The notes: generated by a model from the sequence alone, not told the origin. Positions 30,890 through 40,099 are shown, counted from the first letter of the stretch. The stretch: 64,000 nt of DNA from Streptococcus mitis (GCA_001560895.1 CP014326.1:1934001-1998000); one strand, 5' to 3'. Made by a program: numbers and translations.

Positions 30890-31579
30890 AATAGAGGCTT
30901 CCTCCATATTCTCCCGTCCTAGTTCTCGGTAACTATGGTCGCCGACAACTTCTACGCTAAACTGGCCGTCCTCATATTCAAGAATCGTCACGCTACCATT
31001 ATCGAGACCATGCGGATGCATGCCATTAATCAGATAAACAATGGTTCCAATGGTCATTCCGTGGCTGACAACAAGGGCGTTACCTCCACCTTGCTCTTCC
31101 ATTTCTTTGGCAATCGCTTCAAAGCCTTCCTTGATTCGGCCACTGAGTTTTTCCCAGCCTTCAGCCCAACCAGCTGTATCGACCTCTACCAAACCCTCAG
31201 CCAGTTCAGCATAAGACAATTGGTGAACGTGGTCCACATTAAAGATACGAGGAATAATGCCCATGAAAAGATCACCATCATAAGCTCCGTCAAAGCTACC
31301 AAAACACCATTCTCTGATACGCTTGTCCATGCGATAAGGGATTTTTCCCTGCAAGCCAAGTTCATCAAGGATAATTCCCATTGTCTGAATAGTGCGACCA
31401 GAATCACTCGAATAAGCACGCTCAAACTGCAGACCAGATTCTCGCAAACCGATTCCTAATTCTTGAATCCCTCTCTCACCTTCAGCTGTTAAGGGAGTAT
31501 CGCTCCAACCTTGTGCGCGACCAATCGTGTTAAACATGGTCTTGCCATGACGTACCAAATACAATCGTACTTTTACCAT
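30887..31579 (-). CDS. Phosphoglycerate-mutase-like histidine phosphatase
   Basis: This gene encodes a 230-residue member of the histidine phosphatase superfamily. The active-site RHGKT is at residues 9-13 (LVRHGKTMFN), the second catalytic region is VVSHGMTIGT, and YSSDSGRTIQT supplies the conserved Arg. The substrate is not certain; the family includes cofactor-dependent mutases and broad phosphatases. ATG 31579 is used because GGAGGACGG precedes it. Its TAA stop is formed by the terminal TTA of the BOX element. A TATAAT extended -10 (31602-31607) lies directly after the terminator of csRNA copy 4. Confidence 0.85.
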   Translation of the reverse strand: MVKVRLYLVRHGKTMFNTIGRAQGWSDTPLTAEGERGIQELGIGLRESGLQFERAYSSDSGRTIQTMGIILDELGLQGKIPYRMDKRIREWCFGSFDGAYDGDLFMGIIPRIFNVDHVHQLSYAELAEGLVEVDTAGWAEGWEKLSGRIKEGFEAIAKEMEEQGGGNALVVSHGMTIGTIVYLINGMHPHGLDNGSVTILEYEDGQFSVEVVGDHSYRELGRENMEEASI

Positions 31580-31601
31580 TTTCCGTCCTCCGTTTGCTTC
31601 T

Positions 31602-31610
31602 ATTATATCA
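31602..31610 (-). promoter_or_regulatory. Extended -10 promoter of the histidine phosphatase gene
   Basis: TGATATAAT on the minus strand is a TGn extended -10, 22 bases upstream of the gene start, in the space left by the csRNA terminator. Confidence 0.55.
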
Positions 31611-31615
31611 TGGAT

Positions 31616-31769
31616 GATAAAACAAAAGCCACCCATACAGGCGACTTTTGCAGGAGATTATTATGAAAAAGTTTAGGAGTTCTATTAAATAAAGATATTA
31701 GATGAAAATCAAATTCAAACTAAATCAGTATTATCTGTTTCAAATAATATTAGGAGGTCTTTATTTAAT
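31616..31769 (-). ncRNA. CiaR-dependent small RNA (csRNA/ccn family), copy 4, long form
   Basis: A CiaR box (TTTAAG-5-TTTAAG, 31792-31808) lies 10 bases from a TATACT -10 (31776-31781). At about 150 bases it is the longest of the four. The 5' stem (ATTAAATAAAG / CTTTATTTAAT) has the same arms as copy 3, but they enclose about 80 bases. The CTCCTAAAC and CATAATAATCTCC start-region complements follow, then an AAAAGTCGCC / GGTGGCTTTT terminator with two G-U pairs. The size agrees with the longest reported csRNA as I remember it. Confidence 0.87.
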
Positions 31770-31791
31770 GATTACAGTATACACACCTAAC

Positions 31792-31808
31792 CTTAAACAG
31801 AACTTAAA
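31792..31808 (-). promoter_or_regulatory. CiaR box of csRNA copy 4
   Basis: TTTAAG-TTCTG-TTTAAG on the minus strand: two identical TTTAAG half-sites, the exact CiaR consensus. It lies 15 bases after the stop of the UPF0210 gene. Confidence 0.9.
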
Positions 31809-31823
31809 ATTTCTCCTATTTTC

Positions 31824-33161
31824 TTAATTTTTAAAACTATGAATTGGTGCTGGGATTTGACCTCCACGAGAGATGAAATCAACAGACGAAGCCCCATTAA
31901 CCTTCATAACAGGTGCAGTTCCTAATAGGCCACCAAACTCAATCATATCGCCTTCTTTTCCTTTTGGAATGATACGAACAGCCGTTGTTTTCATGTTAAT
32001 GACACCAATTGCAGCCTCATCCGCAATCATGGCAGCAATGGTTTCAGCAGGCGTATCTTCTGGTATGGCAATCATATCCAAACCAACTGAACAGATAGCC
32101 GTCATGGCTTCTAGTTTTTCCAAATTAAGAGAGCCATTTTGCACTGCAGCAATCATCCCCTCATCCTCAGAGACGGGGATAAAGGCACCAGACAAACCAC
32201 CGACTTGGTTGCAGGCCATCACTCCGCCCTTCTTAACTTGGTCGTTCAAGAGAGCCAAGGCAGCCGTCGTTCCATGCGTGCCAACTGTCTCTAGTCCCAT
32301 TTCCTCAAGGACACGTGCTACAGAATCTCCAACCGCAGGAGTTGGCGCCAAGCTCAAATCTACAATACCAAACTCCACACCCAGTCTCTCACTGGCCATC
32401 TGACCAACCAATTGACCGATACGAGTGATTTTAAAGGCAGTTTTCTTAACTGTTTCGGCTACTACATCAAAGCTCTGTCCACGAACTTTTTCCAAGGCAC
32501 GTTTCACCACACCAGGACCAGAAACTCCGACATTGATGATAACATCTGCCTCCCCAACACCATGGAAGGCACCCGCCATAAATGGATTGTCCTCAACAGC
32601 ATTAGCGAATACAACCAACTTAGCTGCCCCCATATCAGATAGAGTTGCCGTTTCCTTGATAACTCGTCCCATATCTGCGACAGCCGTCATATTGATACCA
32701 GACTTGGTTGAGCCGATATTGACTGACGAGCAGACCTTGTCCGTTTCAGCCAAAGCACGAGGAATAGAATTGATGAGAATCTCATCTCCCTTTTGATAAC
32801 CTTTTTGTACCAAGGCAGAGAAACCACCGATAAAGTCCACTCCAATCTCTTTCGCAGCCTTATCAAGCGCTTTTGCCAAAACTACATAGTCTGTTGCATC
32901 TGTCGCTGCACCAATCAGAGAAATAGGAGTCACCGATACACGCTTATTAACGATTGGAATTCCCAACTCAGCTGCAATTTCGTCGCCAACAGCCACTAAA
33001 TTAGCTGCCTTGGTCGTAATCTTTTGATAAATTTTCTCCGCAGCACGATTGATATCTGGATCTATACAGTCCAATAGGGAAATCCCCATGGTAATAGTTC
33101 TGATATCAAAGTTTTGCTCCTCAATCATGGCGATGGTTTCAGTAACTTGTCTAATATCCAT
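31824..33161 (-). CDS. UPF0210 / PFL_DUF711 family protein
   Basis: This gene encodes a 445-residue protein of the UPF0210 family (DUF711), structurally related to the pyruvate-formate-lyase fold but without known activity. The stretches [16 protein letters not shown] and [17 protein letters not shown] are family hallmarks; the C-terminus is [11 protein letters not shown] 33161 is preceded by AGGAGG; the GTG two codons earlier overlaps that site. It follows the ACT-domain gene by nine bases, a pairing kept throughout Firmicutes, suggesting the ACT protein senses a ligand for it. Confidence 0.9.
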   Translation of the reverse strand: MDIRQVTETIAMIEEQNFDIRTITMGISLLDCIDPDINRAAEKIYQKITTKAANLVAVGDEIAAELGIPIVNKRVSVTPISLIGAATDATDYVVLAKALDKAAKEIGVDFIGGFSALVQKGYQKGDEILINSIPRALAETDKVCSSVNIGSTKSGINMTAVADMGRVIKETATLSDMGAAKLVVFANAVEDNPFMAGAFHGVGEADVIINVGVSGPGVVKRALEKVRGQSFDVVAETVKKTAFKITRIGQLVGQMASERLGVEFGIVDLSLAPTPAVGDSVARVLEEMGLETVGTHGTTAALALLNDQVKKGGVMACNQVGGLSGAFIPVSEDEGMIAAVQNGSLNLEKLEAMTAICSVGLDMIAIPEDTPAETIAAMIADEAAIGVINMKTTAVRIIPKGKEGDMIEFGGLLGTAPVMKVNGASSVDFISRGGQIPAPIHSFKN

Positions 33162-33170
33162 GTGCACCTC

Positions 33171-33437
33171 CTAGATATTATACATAGCTTCGAAAATCGC
33201 AGCGCTTTGAATATTGATTTTCACATTCAAAGTTTGCCCAAAAGCTTCAAATTCATTACGAAGATAAGTGAAATCTTGTTTTTTATCACTAGAGACGACA
33301 GCCATCATCGTGAAATATTCATCCAAGACAGTTTGAGAGATATCATCAATATTCAAACCTAATTCTGCAATTTTACCAGAAACACCTGCAACAATTCCAG
33401 ATTTATCTTTACCAACAACAGTTATAATCGCTTTCAT
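33171..33437 (-). CDS. ACT domain protein (UPF0237)
   Basis: This gene encodes an 88-residue stand-alone ACT domain (MKAIITVVGKDKSGIVAGVS) of the UPF0237 family, related to the glycine-cleavage regulator GcvR. ACT domains bind small ligands, usually amino acids; the ligand here is unknown. The longer reading from 33530 adds sequence overlapping the promoter area and has no ribosome binding site, whereas TTGGAG lies before 33437. It is the first gene of the ACT-UPF0210 pair. Confidence 0.9.
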   Translation of the reverse strand: MKAIITVVGKDKSGIVAGVSGKIAELGLNIDDISQTVLDEYFTMMAVVSSDKKQDFTYLRNEFEAFGQTLNVKINIQSAAIFEAMYNI

Positions 33438-33525
33438 AAGCAAACTCCAATTCTTCTTAAAATAGGAAACCTGAACATTTAGCAGATTTCTTCTTAAATA
33501 GTATAGCATAATTCTAACTAAAATA

Positions 33526-33585
33526 CTCAAAAACGCCTGCTTACGAAGTTGTTCTTAGGAAAAAAACAATTTCGTAAACAAGCGT
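33526..33585 (-). terminator. Terminator of the S10-spc-alpha operon
   Basis: The arms at 33532-33552 and 33565-33585 pair over 21 positions with one mismatch and two G-U pairs, followed on the minus strand by TTTTTGAGTATTTT. It closes the transcription unit after rplQ. Confidence 0.88.
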
Positions 33586-33604
33586 CTACTATCTCAACTT
33601 ATGA

Positions 33605-33686
33605 TGAGTGTTCCCGCTAGGACCGAGGTCCTAGCGGTAGACCAGAGCTAGACTAAGAGCACAAGACTCCATCATCATAACACTCA
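33605..33686 (-). other. Structured 3' untranslated element after rplQ
   Basis: A perfect 10-bp hairpin with a CTCG loop (33614-33637) sits inside a closing 8-bp stem (33605-33612 with 33679-33686), giving a branched structure. It lies in the transcribed region between the rplQ stop and the operon terminator and has no U-run of its own. Function unknown; it may protect the 3' end or be a processed RNA. Confidence 0.5.
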
Positions 33687-33701
33687 ACAAAATTGATGAT
33701 T

Positions 33702-34088
33702 TTATACTAATTCGATGATCGCCATTGGCGCTGCATCACCACGACGTGGTTCAGTTTTAAGGATACGAGTGTATCCACCGTTACGTTCAGCATAACGAGG
33801 TGCGATTTCTGAGAACAATTTTTGAAGTGCTGTAGTAGAAGTGTACTTGTCAGTTGCTTCATCATAGTTTTCAGATGCGATTTCATTACGTACGAAAGCA
33901 GCTGCTTGACGACGTGCATGCAAATCACCACGTTTACCTAGAGTAATCATTTTTTCAACAGTTTTACGGATTTCTTTAGCACGAGCTTCAGTTGTCACGA
34001 TTGATTCGTTGATCAAAAGGTCAGTTGTCAAATCGCGAAGCATTGCTTTACGTTGTGAGCTAGTGCGTCCTAGTTTACGGTAAGCCAT
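33702..34088 (-). CDS. rplQ: 50S ribosomal protein L17
   Basis: L17 (128 residues) binds 23S rRNA domain III near the exit tunnel. The sequence begins [17 protein letters not shown], the family signature, and ends [12 protein letters not shown]. It is the last gene of the long ribosomal operon, 11 bases after rpoA, with AAGGAGG before the ATG. The structured 3' element and a long terminator follow. Length and motifs are normal. Confidence 0.98.
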   Translation of the reverse strand: MAYRKLGRTSSQRKAMLRDLTTDLLINESIVTTEARAKEIRKTVEKMITLGKRGDLHARRQAAAFVRNEIASENYDEATDKYTSTTALQKLFSEIAPRYAERNGGYTRILKTEPRRGDAAPMAIIELV

Positions 34089-34099
34089 GTATTCCTCCT

Positions 34100-35035
34100 T
34101 TATTTATCTTTTAATCCAAGACCCAAATCAATGAGTTTGAGTTTCACTTCTTCCAAACTCTTGCGTCCAAGATTTCGTACTTTCATCATCTCTGCTTCAG
34201 ATTTTTCTGTCAAATCATGCACAGTATTGATACCGGCACGTTTCAAACAGTTGTATGAACGCACAGACAAGTCCAGTTCCTCAATCGTACGATCCAAAAT
34301 ACGGTCGTCAGATTCAGTATCAGCTTCTTTCATCACTTCAGTTGACTTAGCAATCTCAGTAAGATTTGTAAACAAATCAAGATGTTCTGTCAAAATACGT
34401 GCTGAAAGCCCTAAAGCATCTTCTGGAATAATTGTTCCATTTGTCAAGATTTCAAGGGTTAGTTTGTCAAATCCATCATTGCTACCTACACGAGCAGGTT
34501 CAACTTGATAGTTGACTTTGGTAACTGGTGTATAAATAGAATCTACAGCAAGTGTCCCAACTGGTGCATTATCCTTTTTATTTTCATCTGCAGGTACATA
34601 TCCACGACCACTGTTAACAGTCATAGTCGCTTTTAGAGAAGAACCTTCACCGATTGTAAAGAGATAATGATCTGGATTTACAATTTCAATATCGCTATCT
34701 GTCAAAATGTCACCAGCTGTTACTTCAGCAGGACCTTCAACATCCAGTTCGATGATTTTTTCGTCTTCAACGTACGATTTCACTGCAATTCCTTTAATGT
34801 TCAGAATGATTTGCATCACGTCTTCACGAACACCTGGAACTGTGTCAAACTCATGTAACACACCATCAATGTTAATAGATGTCACAGCTGCTCCTGGTAG
34901 AGAAGCTAGAAGTACACGACGAAGAGAGTTACCAAGAGTTGTACCGTAGCCACGTTCAAGTGGTTCGATTACAAACTTGCCATAATCTTTATTTTCATCA
35001 ATTTTTGTTATATTTGGTTTTTCAAACTCGATCAT
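34100..35035 (-). CDS. rpoA: RNA polymerase alpha subunit
   Basis: The alpha subunit (311 residues) starts polymerase assembly and contacts activators and UP elements. The N-terminal dimerisation domain (about 1-230) contains [19 protein letters not shown]; an acidic linker leads to the C-terminal DNA-binding domain (about 245-311) with [17 protein letters not shown] and [13 protein letters not shown]. It lies between rpsK and rplQ as in all Firmicutes, so its level follows that of the ribosomal genes. Confidence 0.98.
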
Positions 35036-35077
35036 TTAGTTACTCCCTCTTAAACGAAAAGCAGTGTAATGCGATGA

Positions 35078-35461
35078 TTATACACGGCGACGTTTTGGAG
35101 GACGAGCACCATTGTGTGGCACTGGAGTCACATCACGAATTGCTGTTACTTCAAGACCAGCGGCAGCAAGCGCACGAATAGCTGACTCACGACCAGAACC
35201 TGGACCTTTTACAGTAACTTCAACTGATTTAAGACCGTGTTCTTGTGCAGATTTAGCAGCAGCTTCAGAAGCCATTTGAGCAGCGAATGGTGTAGATTTA
35301 CGAGAACCTTTGAAACCAAGAGCACCAGCTGATGACCAAGCAATTGCATTACCATGCACATCAGTAATCATAACAATAGTGTTATTAAATGTAGCGTGAA
35401 TATGAGCAATACCAGATTCGATATTCTTTTTCACACGACGTTTACGTGTTGGTTTAGCCAA
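35078..35461 (-). CDS. rpsK: 30S ribosomal protein S11
   Basis: S11 (127 residues) sits on the platform of the small subunit. The C-terminal block [18 protein letters not shown] is the family signature, and the N-terminus is very basic ([15 protein letters not shown]). It follows rpsM by 17 bases with an AGGAGG site and precedes rpoA by 42 bases. Nothing unusual. Confidence 0.98.
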
Positions 35462-35478
35462 GACTTTTACCTCCTATA

Positions 35479-35844
35479 TTATTTTTTCTTACCAGCGATC
35501 GCAACAGCTTTACCTTTACGAGTGCGAGCGTTGTTTTTAGTGTTTTGTCCACGGACAGGAAGTCCACGACGGTGACGGATACCACGGTATGAACCGATTT
35601 CCATCAAACGTTTGATGTTCAAGTTTACTTCACGACGAAGGTCACCTTCAACTTTGATTGCATCCACTTCACGACGGATAGCATCTTCTTGATCTGATGT
35701 AAGATCACGTACACGAACATCTTCTGAGATTCCAGCAGCAGCCAAAATTTTCTTAGATGTTGCAAGTCCGATACCATAAACATAAGTCAATGAGATTACT
35801 ACGCGTTTGTCATTTGGAATGTCAACTCCAGCAATACGAGCCAT
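35479..35844 (-). CDS. rpsM: 30S ribosomal protein S13
   Basis: S13 (121 residues) is in the head of the small subunit and contacts the P-site tRNA and the B1 intersubunit bridges. The [19 protein letters not shown] start and the C-terminal [18 protein letters not shown] tail, which reaches the P site, are typical. It lies between rpmJ and rpsK with AGGAG before the ATG. Confidence 0.98.
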
Positions 35845-35861
35845 GTTTTCTCCTTTCTATC

Positions 35862-35978
35862 TTATCCTTGACGTTGTTTGTGTTTTGGATTTGCTGGGCA
35901 AATTACCATAACACGACCATTACGACGAATAACTTTACAGTATTCGCAAATTGGTTTGACCGATGGTCTTACTTTCAT
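35862..35978 (-). CDS. rpmJ: 50S ribosomal protein L36
   Basis: This gene encodes the 38-residue L36: [15 protein letters not shown], then [17 protein letters not shown] and HKQRQG. It is the zinc-binding form, with ligands Cys11, Cys14, Cys27 and His33 (C-x2-C...C...H). It is located between infA (24 bases) and rpsM (17 bases), its standard place, with GGAGGG upstream of the ATG. Confidence 0.97.
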
Positions 35979-36002
35979 TTCTTATCCCTCCAAGTTTTTC
36001 GA

Positions 36003-36221
36003 TTATTTAAAGCGGTAAGTGATACGTCCACGTGTCAAGTCATATGGACTCATTTCGACAGTAACACGATCTCCCGCTAAAATACGAATATAGTTTTTAC
36101 GAATTTTACCAGAAACTGTTGCTAAAATCTGATGTCCATTTTCAAGTTCAACCGTAAACATTGCATTCGGCATTGTATCAACTACTTTGCCTTCAACTTC
36201 AATCACATCGTCTTTTGCCAC
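36003..36221 (-). CDS. infA: Translation initiation factor IF-1
   Basis: IF-1 (72 residues) is an S1/OB-fold protein that occupies the A site during initiation. The sequence [18 protein letters not shown] to GRITYRFK is canonical. The start is GTG at 36219-36221, with GGAGG nine bases upstream; the longer reading has no function. A GTG start for infA is common in streptococci. A TATAAT motif lies about 50 bases upstream, within the adk-infA spacer, and could be an internal promoter. Confidence 0.97.
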   Translation of the reverse strand: MAKDDVIEVEGKVVDTMPNAMFTVELENGHQILATVSGKIRKNYIRILAGDRVTVEMSPYDLTRGRITYRFK

Positions 36222-36337
36222 GCAAAAGCACCTCCATAAATTTCGATTCGATGCCTCTAGACACAGAGACAACAATTATAAGTCAGACTATCTCAGTATA
36301 ACATTTGTAGCTGATTTTTGCAAGTGTGAAAAGCGCT

Positions 36338-36976
36338 TTATTTCAAATTTGTCAATACTTTTTCGATATCTGAGAATACATCATTGATATCTTGATTACC
36401 TTCGATGTCATGAACCAAACCTTTGGCACGGTAGTGAGCAATGATTGGTTCCCCTTGAGCAATATTCACATCCAAACGACGTTTTACTGTCTCAGGCTTA
36501 TCATCTTCACGTTGGTAGTAATCTTCTTCTTTATAGTCAACTGGTGGGTTAAAGACCTTGTGGAAAGTTTCTCCAGTTACGCGGTGGATGATACGACCAC
36601 TCAAACGTTCCAAGAGGCTGTCTGGATTTACTTCAATGTTGATGACACCTTCTAGTTCAATACCAAGTTCAGCCAATGTTTTGTCCAAGGCATGAGCTTG
36701 TTCGATTGTACGTGGGTAACCATCCAACAAGAATCCTGTTTCTTTAATATCATCTTGTGAAAGACGTTCTTTTACGATTCCATTTGTAACTTCATCAGGA
36801 ACCAATTCACCCTTGTCAATGTATGACTTAGCAAGAACACCCATTTCAGTTTGATTTGCCATAGCAGCGCGGAACATATCACCTGTTGAGATATGTGCAA
36901 CATGGAATTGTTCTACGATTTTTGCTGCTTGAGTTCCCTTACCTGCACCAGGTAAGCCCATAATCAAAAGATTCAT
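36338..36976 (-). CDS. adk: Adenylate kinase
   Basis: Adenylate kinase (212 residues) interconverts ATP + AMP with two ADP in the cytoplasm. The P-loop GLPGAGKGT is at residues 7-15, the AMP-binding [10 protein letters not shown] and DGYPRT blocks follow, and the LID domain (about 125-162) lacks the four-cysteine zinc site. It lies between secY and infA, the classical position in Gram-positive spc operons. A 150-base spacer with two hairpins separates it from secY. Confidence 0.97.
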
Positions 36977-37126
36977 GATTTGATCTCCTTATTTTATTTT
37001 TAAATAGAAGCAAAAAATCTTTTCACCCCTATTTAAAAACAAAATAGAAGAGGGGAGACCAAACTCTCACAAATGTCAGAGTTTAAACCTCCACTCCCTC
37101 AGCATTTACTGATTCCGTAAATGCTT
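36977..37126 (-). other. Hairpin-rich spacer between secY and adk
   Basis: This 150-base spacer on the operon strand contains a perfect 9-bp stem AGCATTTAC / GTAAATGCT and a second stem AAACTCT / AGAGTTT. Neither is followed by a proper U-run, so they are not clear terminators; they may tune expression of adk and infA. Confidence 0.5.
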
Positions 37127-38437
37127 TTATTCTGTTCTATCCATGAAACCAACATACTTACGTTTCAATAAGTATCCTTCCAATTGTTTGATTCCTTCAA
37201 TACCTGTAGAGATAATGATCAAAAGACTGGTTCCTCCAAAAGCAACTGCTTCTGAAAGCCCGAAAACATCTTTTGCTACAATCGGTAAAATAGAAATCAC
37301 ACCAAGGAAGAGGGAACCAACAGTTGCAAGACGACGAAGAAGTTTAGACATATATTCTTCTGTACCTTTACCAGGACGAACTCCGTGGATATAGGCACCA
37401 CTCTTTTGTAGGTTCTCTGCCGCTTTTTCAGGATTAATCTGTACAAACGTATAGAAGAATGTAAAGAGAATGATCAATAAAGCATACATGGCGATACCAG
37501 TTGGTGAAGTTGTTGCCAGCATTTCTTGTGCTGTTCTTACCCAAGCCCAATCATGACCTGTAGCGCTTAAAAACTGTAGAATAGCTGCTGGCGCCGCAGT
37601 AATCGAACTTGCGAAGATAACAGGGATAACTCCAGCAGGGTTGACCTTCAAAGGAAGGTAAGAGCTAGATGGAGCACCTTGTGCAACCTTAGTATATTGG
37701 ATTGGAATTTTGTATTCTGCTTGTTGAACATAAGTTGTAAAGTAAATGATCAACAATACAGTAATAATCAAAATGATTACAAAAATAATAGATGAGTTGA
37801 TACGGTCACTTGGGACGTTCACAAAGTAGTCCACATAGATGCCCTGAATCATCTCTGGGATTGAGGAAACAATCCCGGCAAAGATAATCATAGAAACACC
37901 ATTTCCGTATCCCTTATCTGTAATTTGCTCTCCCAACCAAGTAACAATCATGCTACCAGCTGTTAAGATGATACCAATCATGATAAAGACTTGTGGAGTA
38001 AGAGCTGTTTTCAACAATTGAGCTCCAGCCAAAGTATTAAAACCAGCTGTAATCCCGATAGATTGCACAAAAGCTAAAACAAGAGCAATATAACGAGTAG
38101 CTTGATTCAATTTTCTTCGACCTACTTCCCCTTGTTTACCCCACTCTACAAATTTGGGTAAAATATCCATTTGCAAGAGTTGTACAACGATAGAGGCCGT
38201 AATGTAGGGACTGACACCAAGAGCAAAAACTGAAAAGTTTTTCATGGCATTCCCTGACACCAAGCTCAACATGTTTAAGAAGGATAATCCACTTAAAGCA
38301 TTCAAGCTATTGGCATTCACACCGGGAACTGTAATGCTAGTTCCGATACGAAAGACCAAAACGATAAAAATTGTAAATAAAATTTTTGATCGAACCTGCT
38401 TGACTTTAAGAGCTTCTCTTAATAATTTAAAAAACAT
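37127..38437 (-). CDS. secY: Preprotein translocase subunit SecY
   Basis: SecY (436 residues) is the channel of the general secretion pathway, with ten predicted membrane segments. The first segment region is KILFTIFIVLVFRIGTSITV, the plug region NALSGLSFLNMLSLVSG follows, and the C-terminal cytoplasmic tail ends in VGFMDRTE. It is the housekeeping SecY; no SecY2 partner is nearby. It begins 12 bases after rplO. Confidence 0.97.
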   Translation of the reverse strand: MFFKLLREALKVKQVRSKILFTIFIVLVFRIGTSITVPGVNANSLNALSGLSFLNMLSLVSGNAMKNFSVFALGVSPYITASIVVQLLQMDILPKFVEWGKQGEVGRRKLNQATRYIALVLAFVQSIGITAGFNTLAGAQLLKTALTPQVFIMIGIILTAGSMIVTWLGEQITDKGYGNGVSMIIFAGIVSSIPEMIQGIYVDYFVNVPSDRINSSIIFVIILIITVLLIIYFTTYVQQAEYKIPIQYTKVAQGAPSSSYLPLKVNPAGVIPVIFASSITAAPAAILQFLSATGHDWAWVRTAQEMLATTSPTGIAMYALLIILFTFFYTFVQINPEKAAENLQKSGAYIHGVRPGKGTEEYMSKLLRRLATVGSLFLGVISILPIVAKDVFGLSEAVAFGGTSLLIIISTGIEGIKQLEGYLLKRKYVGFMDRTE

Positions 38438-38449
38438 AGGTCACCTCTC

Positions 38450-38890
38450 TTAGATGACTTCTACTGAACCACCTTTAGCAGTGATAGCTTCTTCAGCTGA
38501 TTTAGAGAATTTAGCTGCTTTTACAGTCAATTTCTTAGTCAACTCACCGTTACCAAGAATTTTAATACCTGATTTTTCAGCTTTAACAATTCCTGCTTCG
38601 ATAAGAACAACTGGAGTTACTTCAGCACCATCTTCAAAGACGTTCAATTGGTCAAGGTTCACAATTGCGTATTCTTTAGCGTTGATGTTAGTGAATCCAC
38701 GTTTTGGAAGACGACGGAACAATGGAGTTTGTCCACCTTCAAAACCAAGGCGAACTCCGCCACCGCTACGAGCTTTTTGACCTTTTTGACCACGACCAGA
38801 TGTTTTACCGTTACCTGATGAAGTACCACGACCAACGCGGTTACGTACTTTACGAGAACCTTCTGCAGGTTTCAATTCATGAAGTTTCAT
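38450..38890 (-). CDS. rplO: 50S ribosomal protein L15
   Basis: L15 (146 residues) is a late-assembly protein of the large subunit. The glycine/arginine-rich start ([19 protein letters not shown]) and the [17 protein letters not shown] block are diagnostic. It is separated from rpmD by an unusually structured 144-base spacer. AGGAG precedes the ATG. Confidence 0.98.
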   Translation of the reverse strand: MKLHELKPAEGSRKVRNRVGRGTSSGNGKTSGRGQKGQKARSGGGVRLGFEGGQTPLFRRLPKRGFTNINAKEYAIVNLDQLNVFEDGAEVTPVVLIEAGIVKAEKSGIKILGNGELTKKLTVKAAKFSKSAEEAITAKGGSVEVI

Positions 38891-38912
38891 TTTTGTTTTC
38901 TCCTCTTTTGTA

Positions 38913-39034
38913 AAATGCTAGCGCCGATAAGGGAGAAAAGGTTGTCTCCCCCATCAACTCGCCTATACGACGTCATCATAGATGACTATATCTAGTTTTA
39001 GGGGATGGTATAGTGCACATCCCCTAAAAATTCA
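38913..39034 (-). other. Three-hairpin spacer between rpmD and rplO
   Basis: The operon strand contains a perfect 12-bp stem (TTTTAGGGGATG / CATCCCCTAAAA), then GTCATC / GATGAC, then GGGAGA / TCTCCC. The first looks like a terminator stem but has no U-run. Such stems inside a ribosomal operon may attenuate or stabilise the message. Confidence 0.55.
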
Positions 39035-39217
39035 TTAGTTTACTTCTTCAACTGTTACCAAGTGAGATACTGCTGTGATCATACCACGGATAGCAGCGTT
39101 ATCTTCTTTAATAACAGAGCTGTTCAATTTGCCAAGTCCAAGTGCTACAACAGTTTTACGTTGTGATGGAATGCGTCCGATTGGAGACTTAGTCAAAGTA
39201 ATTTTAATTTGAGCCAT
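39035..39217 (-). CDS. rpmD: 50S ribosomal protein L30
   Basis: This gene encodes the 60-residue L30 of the short bacterial type: [19 protein letters not shown] and a [14 protein letters not shown] core. The start at 39217 is taken because the AAAGGGG site precedes it; the longer reading overlaps rpsE. It lies 13 bases after rpsE in the standard order rplR-rpsE-rpmD-rplO. Confidence 0.97.
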   Translation of the reverse strand: MAQIKITLTKSPIGRIPSQRKTVVALGLGKLNSSVIKEDNAAIRGMITAVSHLVTVEEVN

Positions 39218-39230
39218 TTTATCCCCTTTC

Positions 39231-39725
39231 TTATGCCAAATCAGAAACTGAAATACCACGAAGGGCAGCAACTTCTTCAGCGCGTTTCAATTGTTTCAAA
39301 CCTTCAACAGTTGCACGAACAATGTTGATTGGAGTGTTAGAACCAAGTGATTTAGATGTAATATCTGCCACACCTGCCAATTCCACAACGGCACGAACTG
39401 CACCACCAGCGGCAACTCCAGAACCTTCTACAGCAGGTTTCAACAATACTTTAGCTCCACCGAATTCTGAAAGAACTTCGTGTGGGATTGTTGTTCCAAC
39501 CATAGGAACTTCAATCAAGTTTTTCTTAGCATCATCTACTGCTTTACGGATTGCTTCTGGAACTTCTTGAGCTTTACCAGTACCAAATCCTACGCGACCG
39601 TTGTGGTCACCAACAACAACAAGAGCTGCGAAACGAAGACGACGTCCACCTTTAACAACTTTTGTAACACGGTTGACAGCAACTACGCGTTCTTCTAATT
39701 CAACTGCATTGTCTTTAAATGCCAT
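39231..39725 (-). CDS. rpsE: 30S ribosomal protein S5
   Basis: S5 (164 residues) acts in decoding accuracy near helix 34 of 16S rRNA. The double-stranded-RNA-binding-like N-terminal domain ([20 protein letters not shown]) and the [17 protein letters not shown] block are typical. The spectinomycin-contact loop near residues 20-30 (TKVVKGGRR) looks wild type. AGGAGG precedes the ATG. Confidence 0.98.
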   Translation of the reverse strand: MAFKDNAVELEERVVAVNRVTKVVKGGRRLRFAALVVVGDHNGRVGFGTGKAQEVPEAIRKAVDDAKKNLIEVPMVGTTIPHEVLSEFGGAKVLLKPAVEGSGVAAGGAVRAVVELAGVADITSKSLGSNTPINIVRATVEGLKQLKRAEEVAALRGISVSDLA

Positions 39726-39742
39726 TTTCTAGTGTCCTCCTA

Positions 39743-40099
39743 TTAGAATTTCAATCCGTTTTCACGAGCTGCATCAGCCAAAGCTTTCACACGTCCGTGA
39801 TATAGATATCCACCGCGGTCGAACACCACTTCTGAAATACCTTTAGCGTTTGCACGTTCTGCAACGAGTTTACCGACAGCAACGGCTTGTTCAGTTTTAG
39901 TTCCTTTTGAAACTTCTTTGTCAAGAGTTGAAGCACTTGCGAGCGTTACACCCGCTACGTCATCAATCACTTGAGCGTAGATGCCTGTATTAGAACGGAA
40001 TACGTTCAAACGTGGGCGATCAGCAGTTCCAGAGAGTTTTCCGCGAACGCGACGGTGGCGTTTTTGGCGGAGTTTGTTTTTATCTGGTTTTGAAATCAC
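39743..40099 (-). CDS. rplR: 50S ribosomal protein L18
   Basis: L18 (118 residues) binds 5S rRNA. The start is GTG (40097-40099), with AGAGGTG upstream, giving [20 protein letters not shown]; the upstream ATG would add 13 unrelated residues. The core [20 protein letters not shown] and the [21 protein letters not shown] tail are standard. Confidence 0.97.

Noticed and set aside
33438-33530. N-terminal extension of the ACT domain protein
   Set aside because: It lacks a ribosome binding site and the family starts at MKAIITVVGKDKSG; the extension overlaps AT-rich promoter-like sequence.
36083-36090. A second TACGAATA (combox-like) octamer on the plus strand
   Set aside because: It lies antisense inside infA, with no gene start downstream on that strand and no T-rich upstream part; one or two chance matches are expected in 64 kb.
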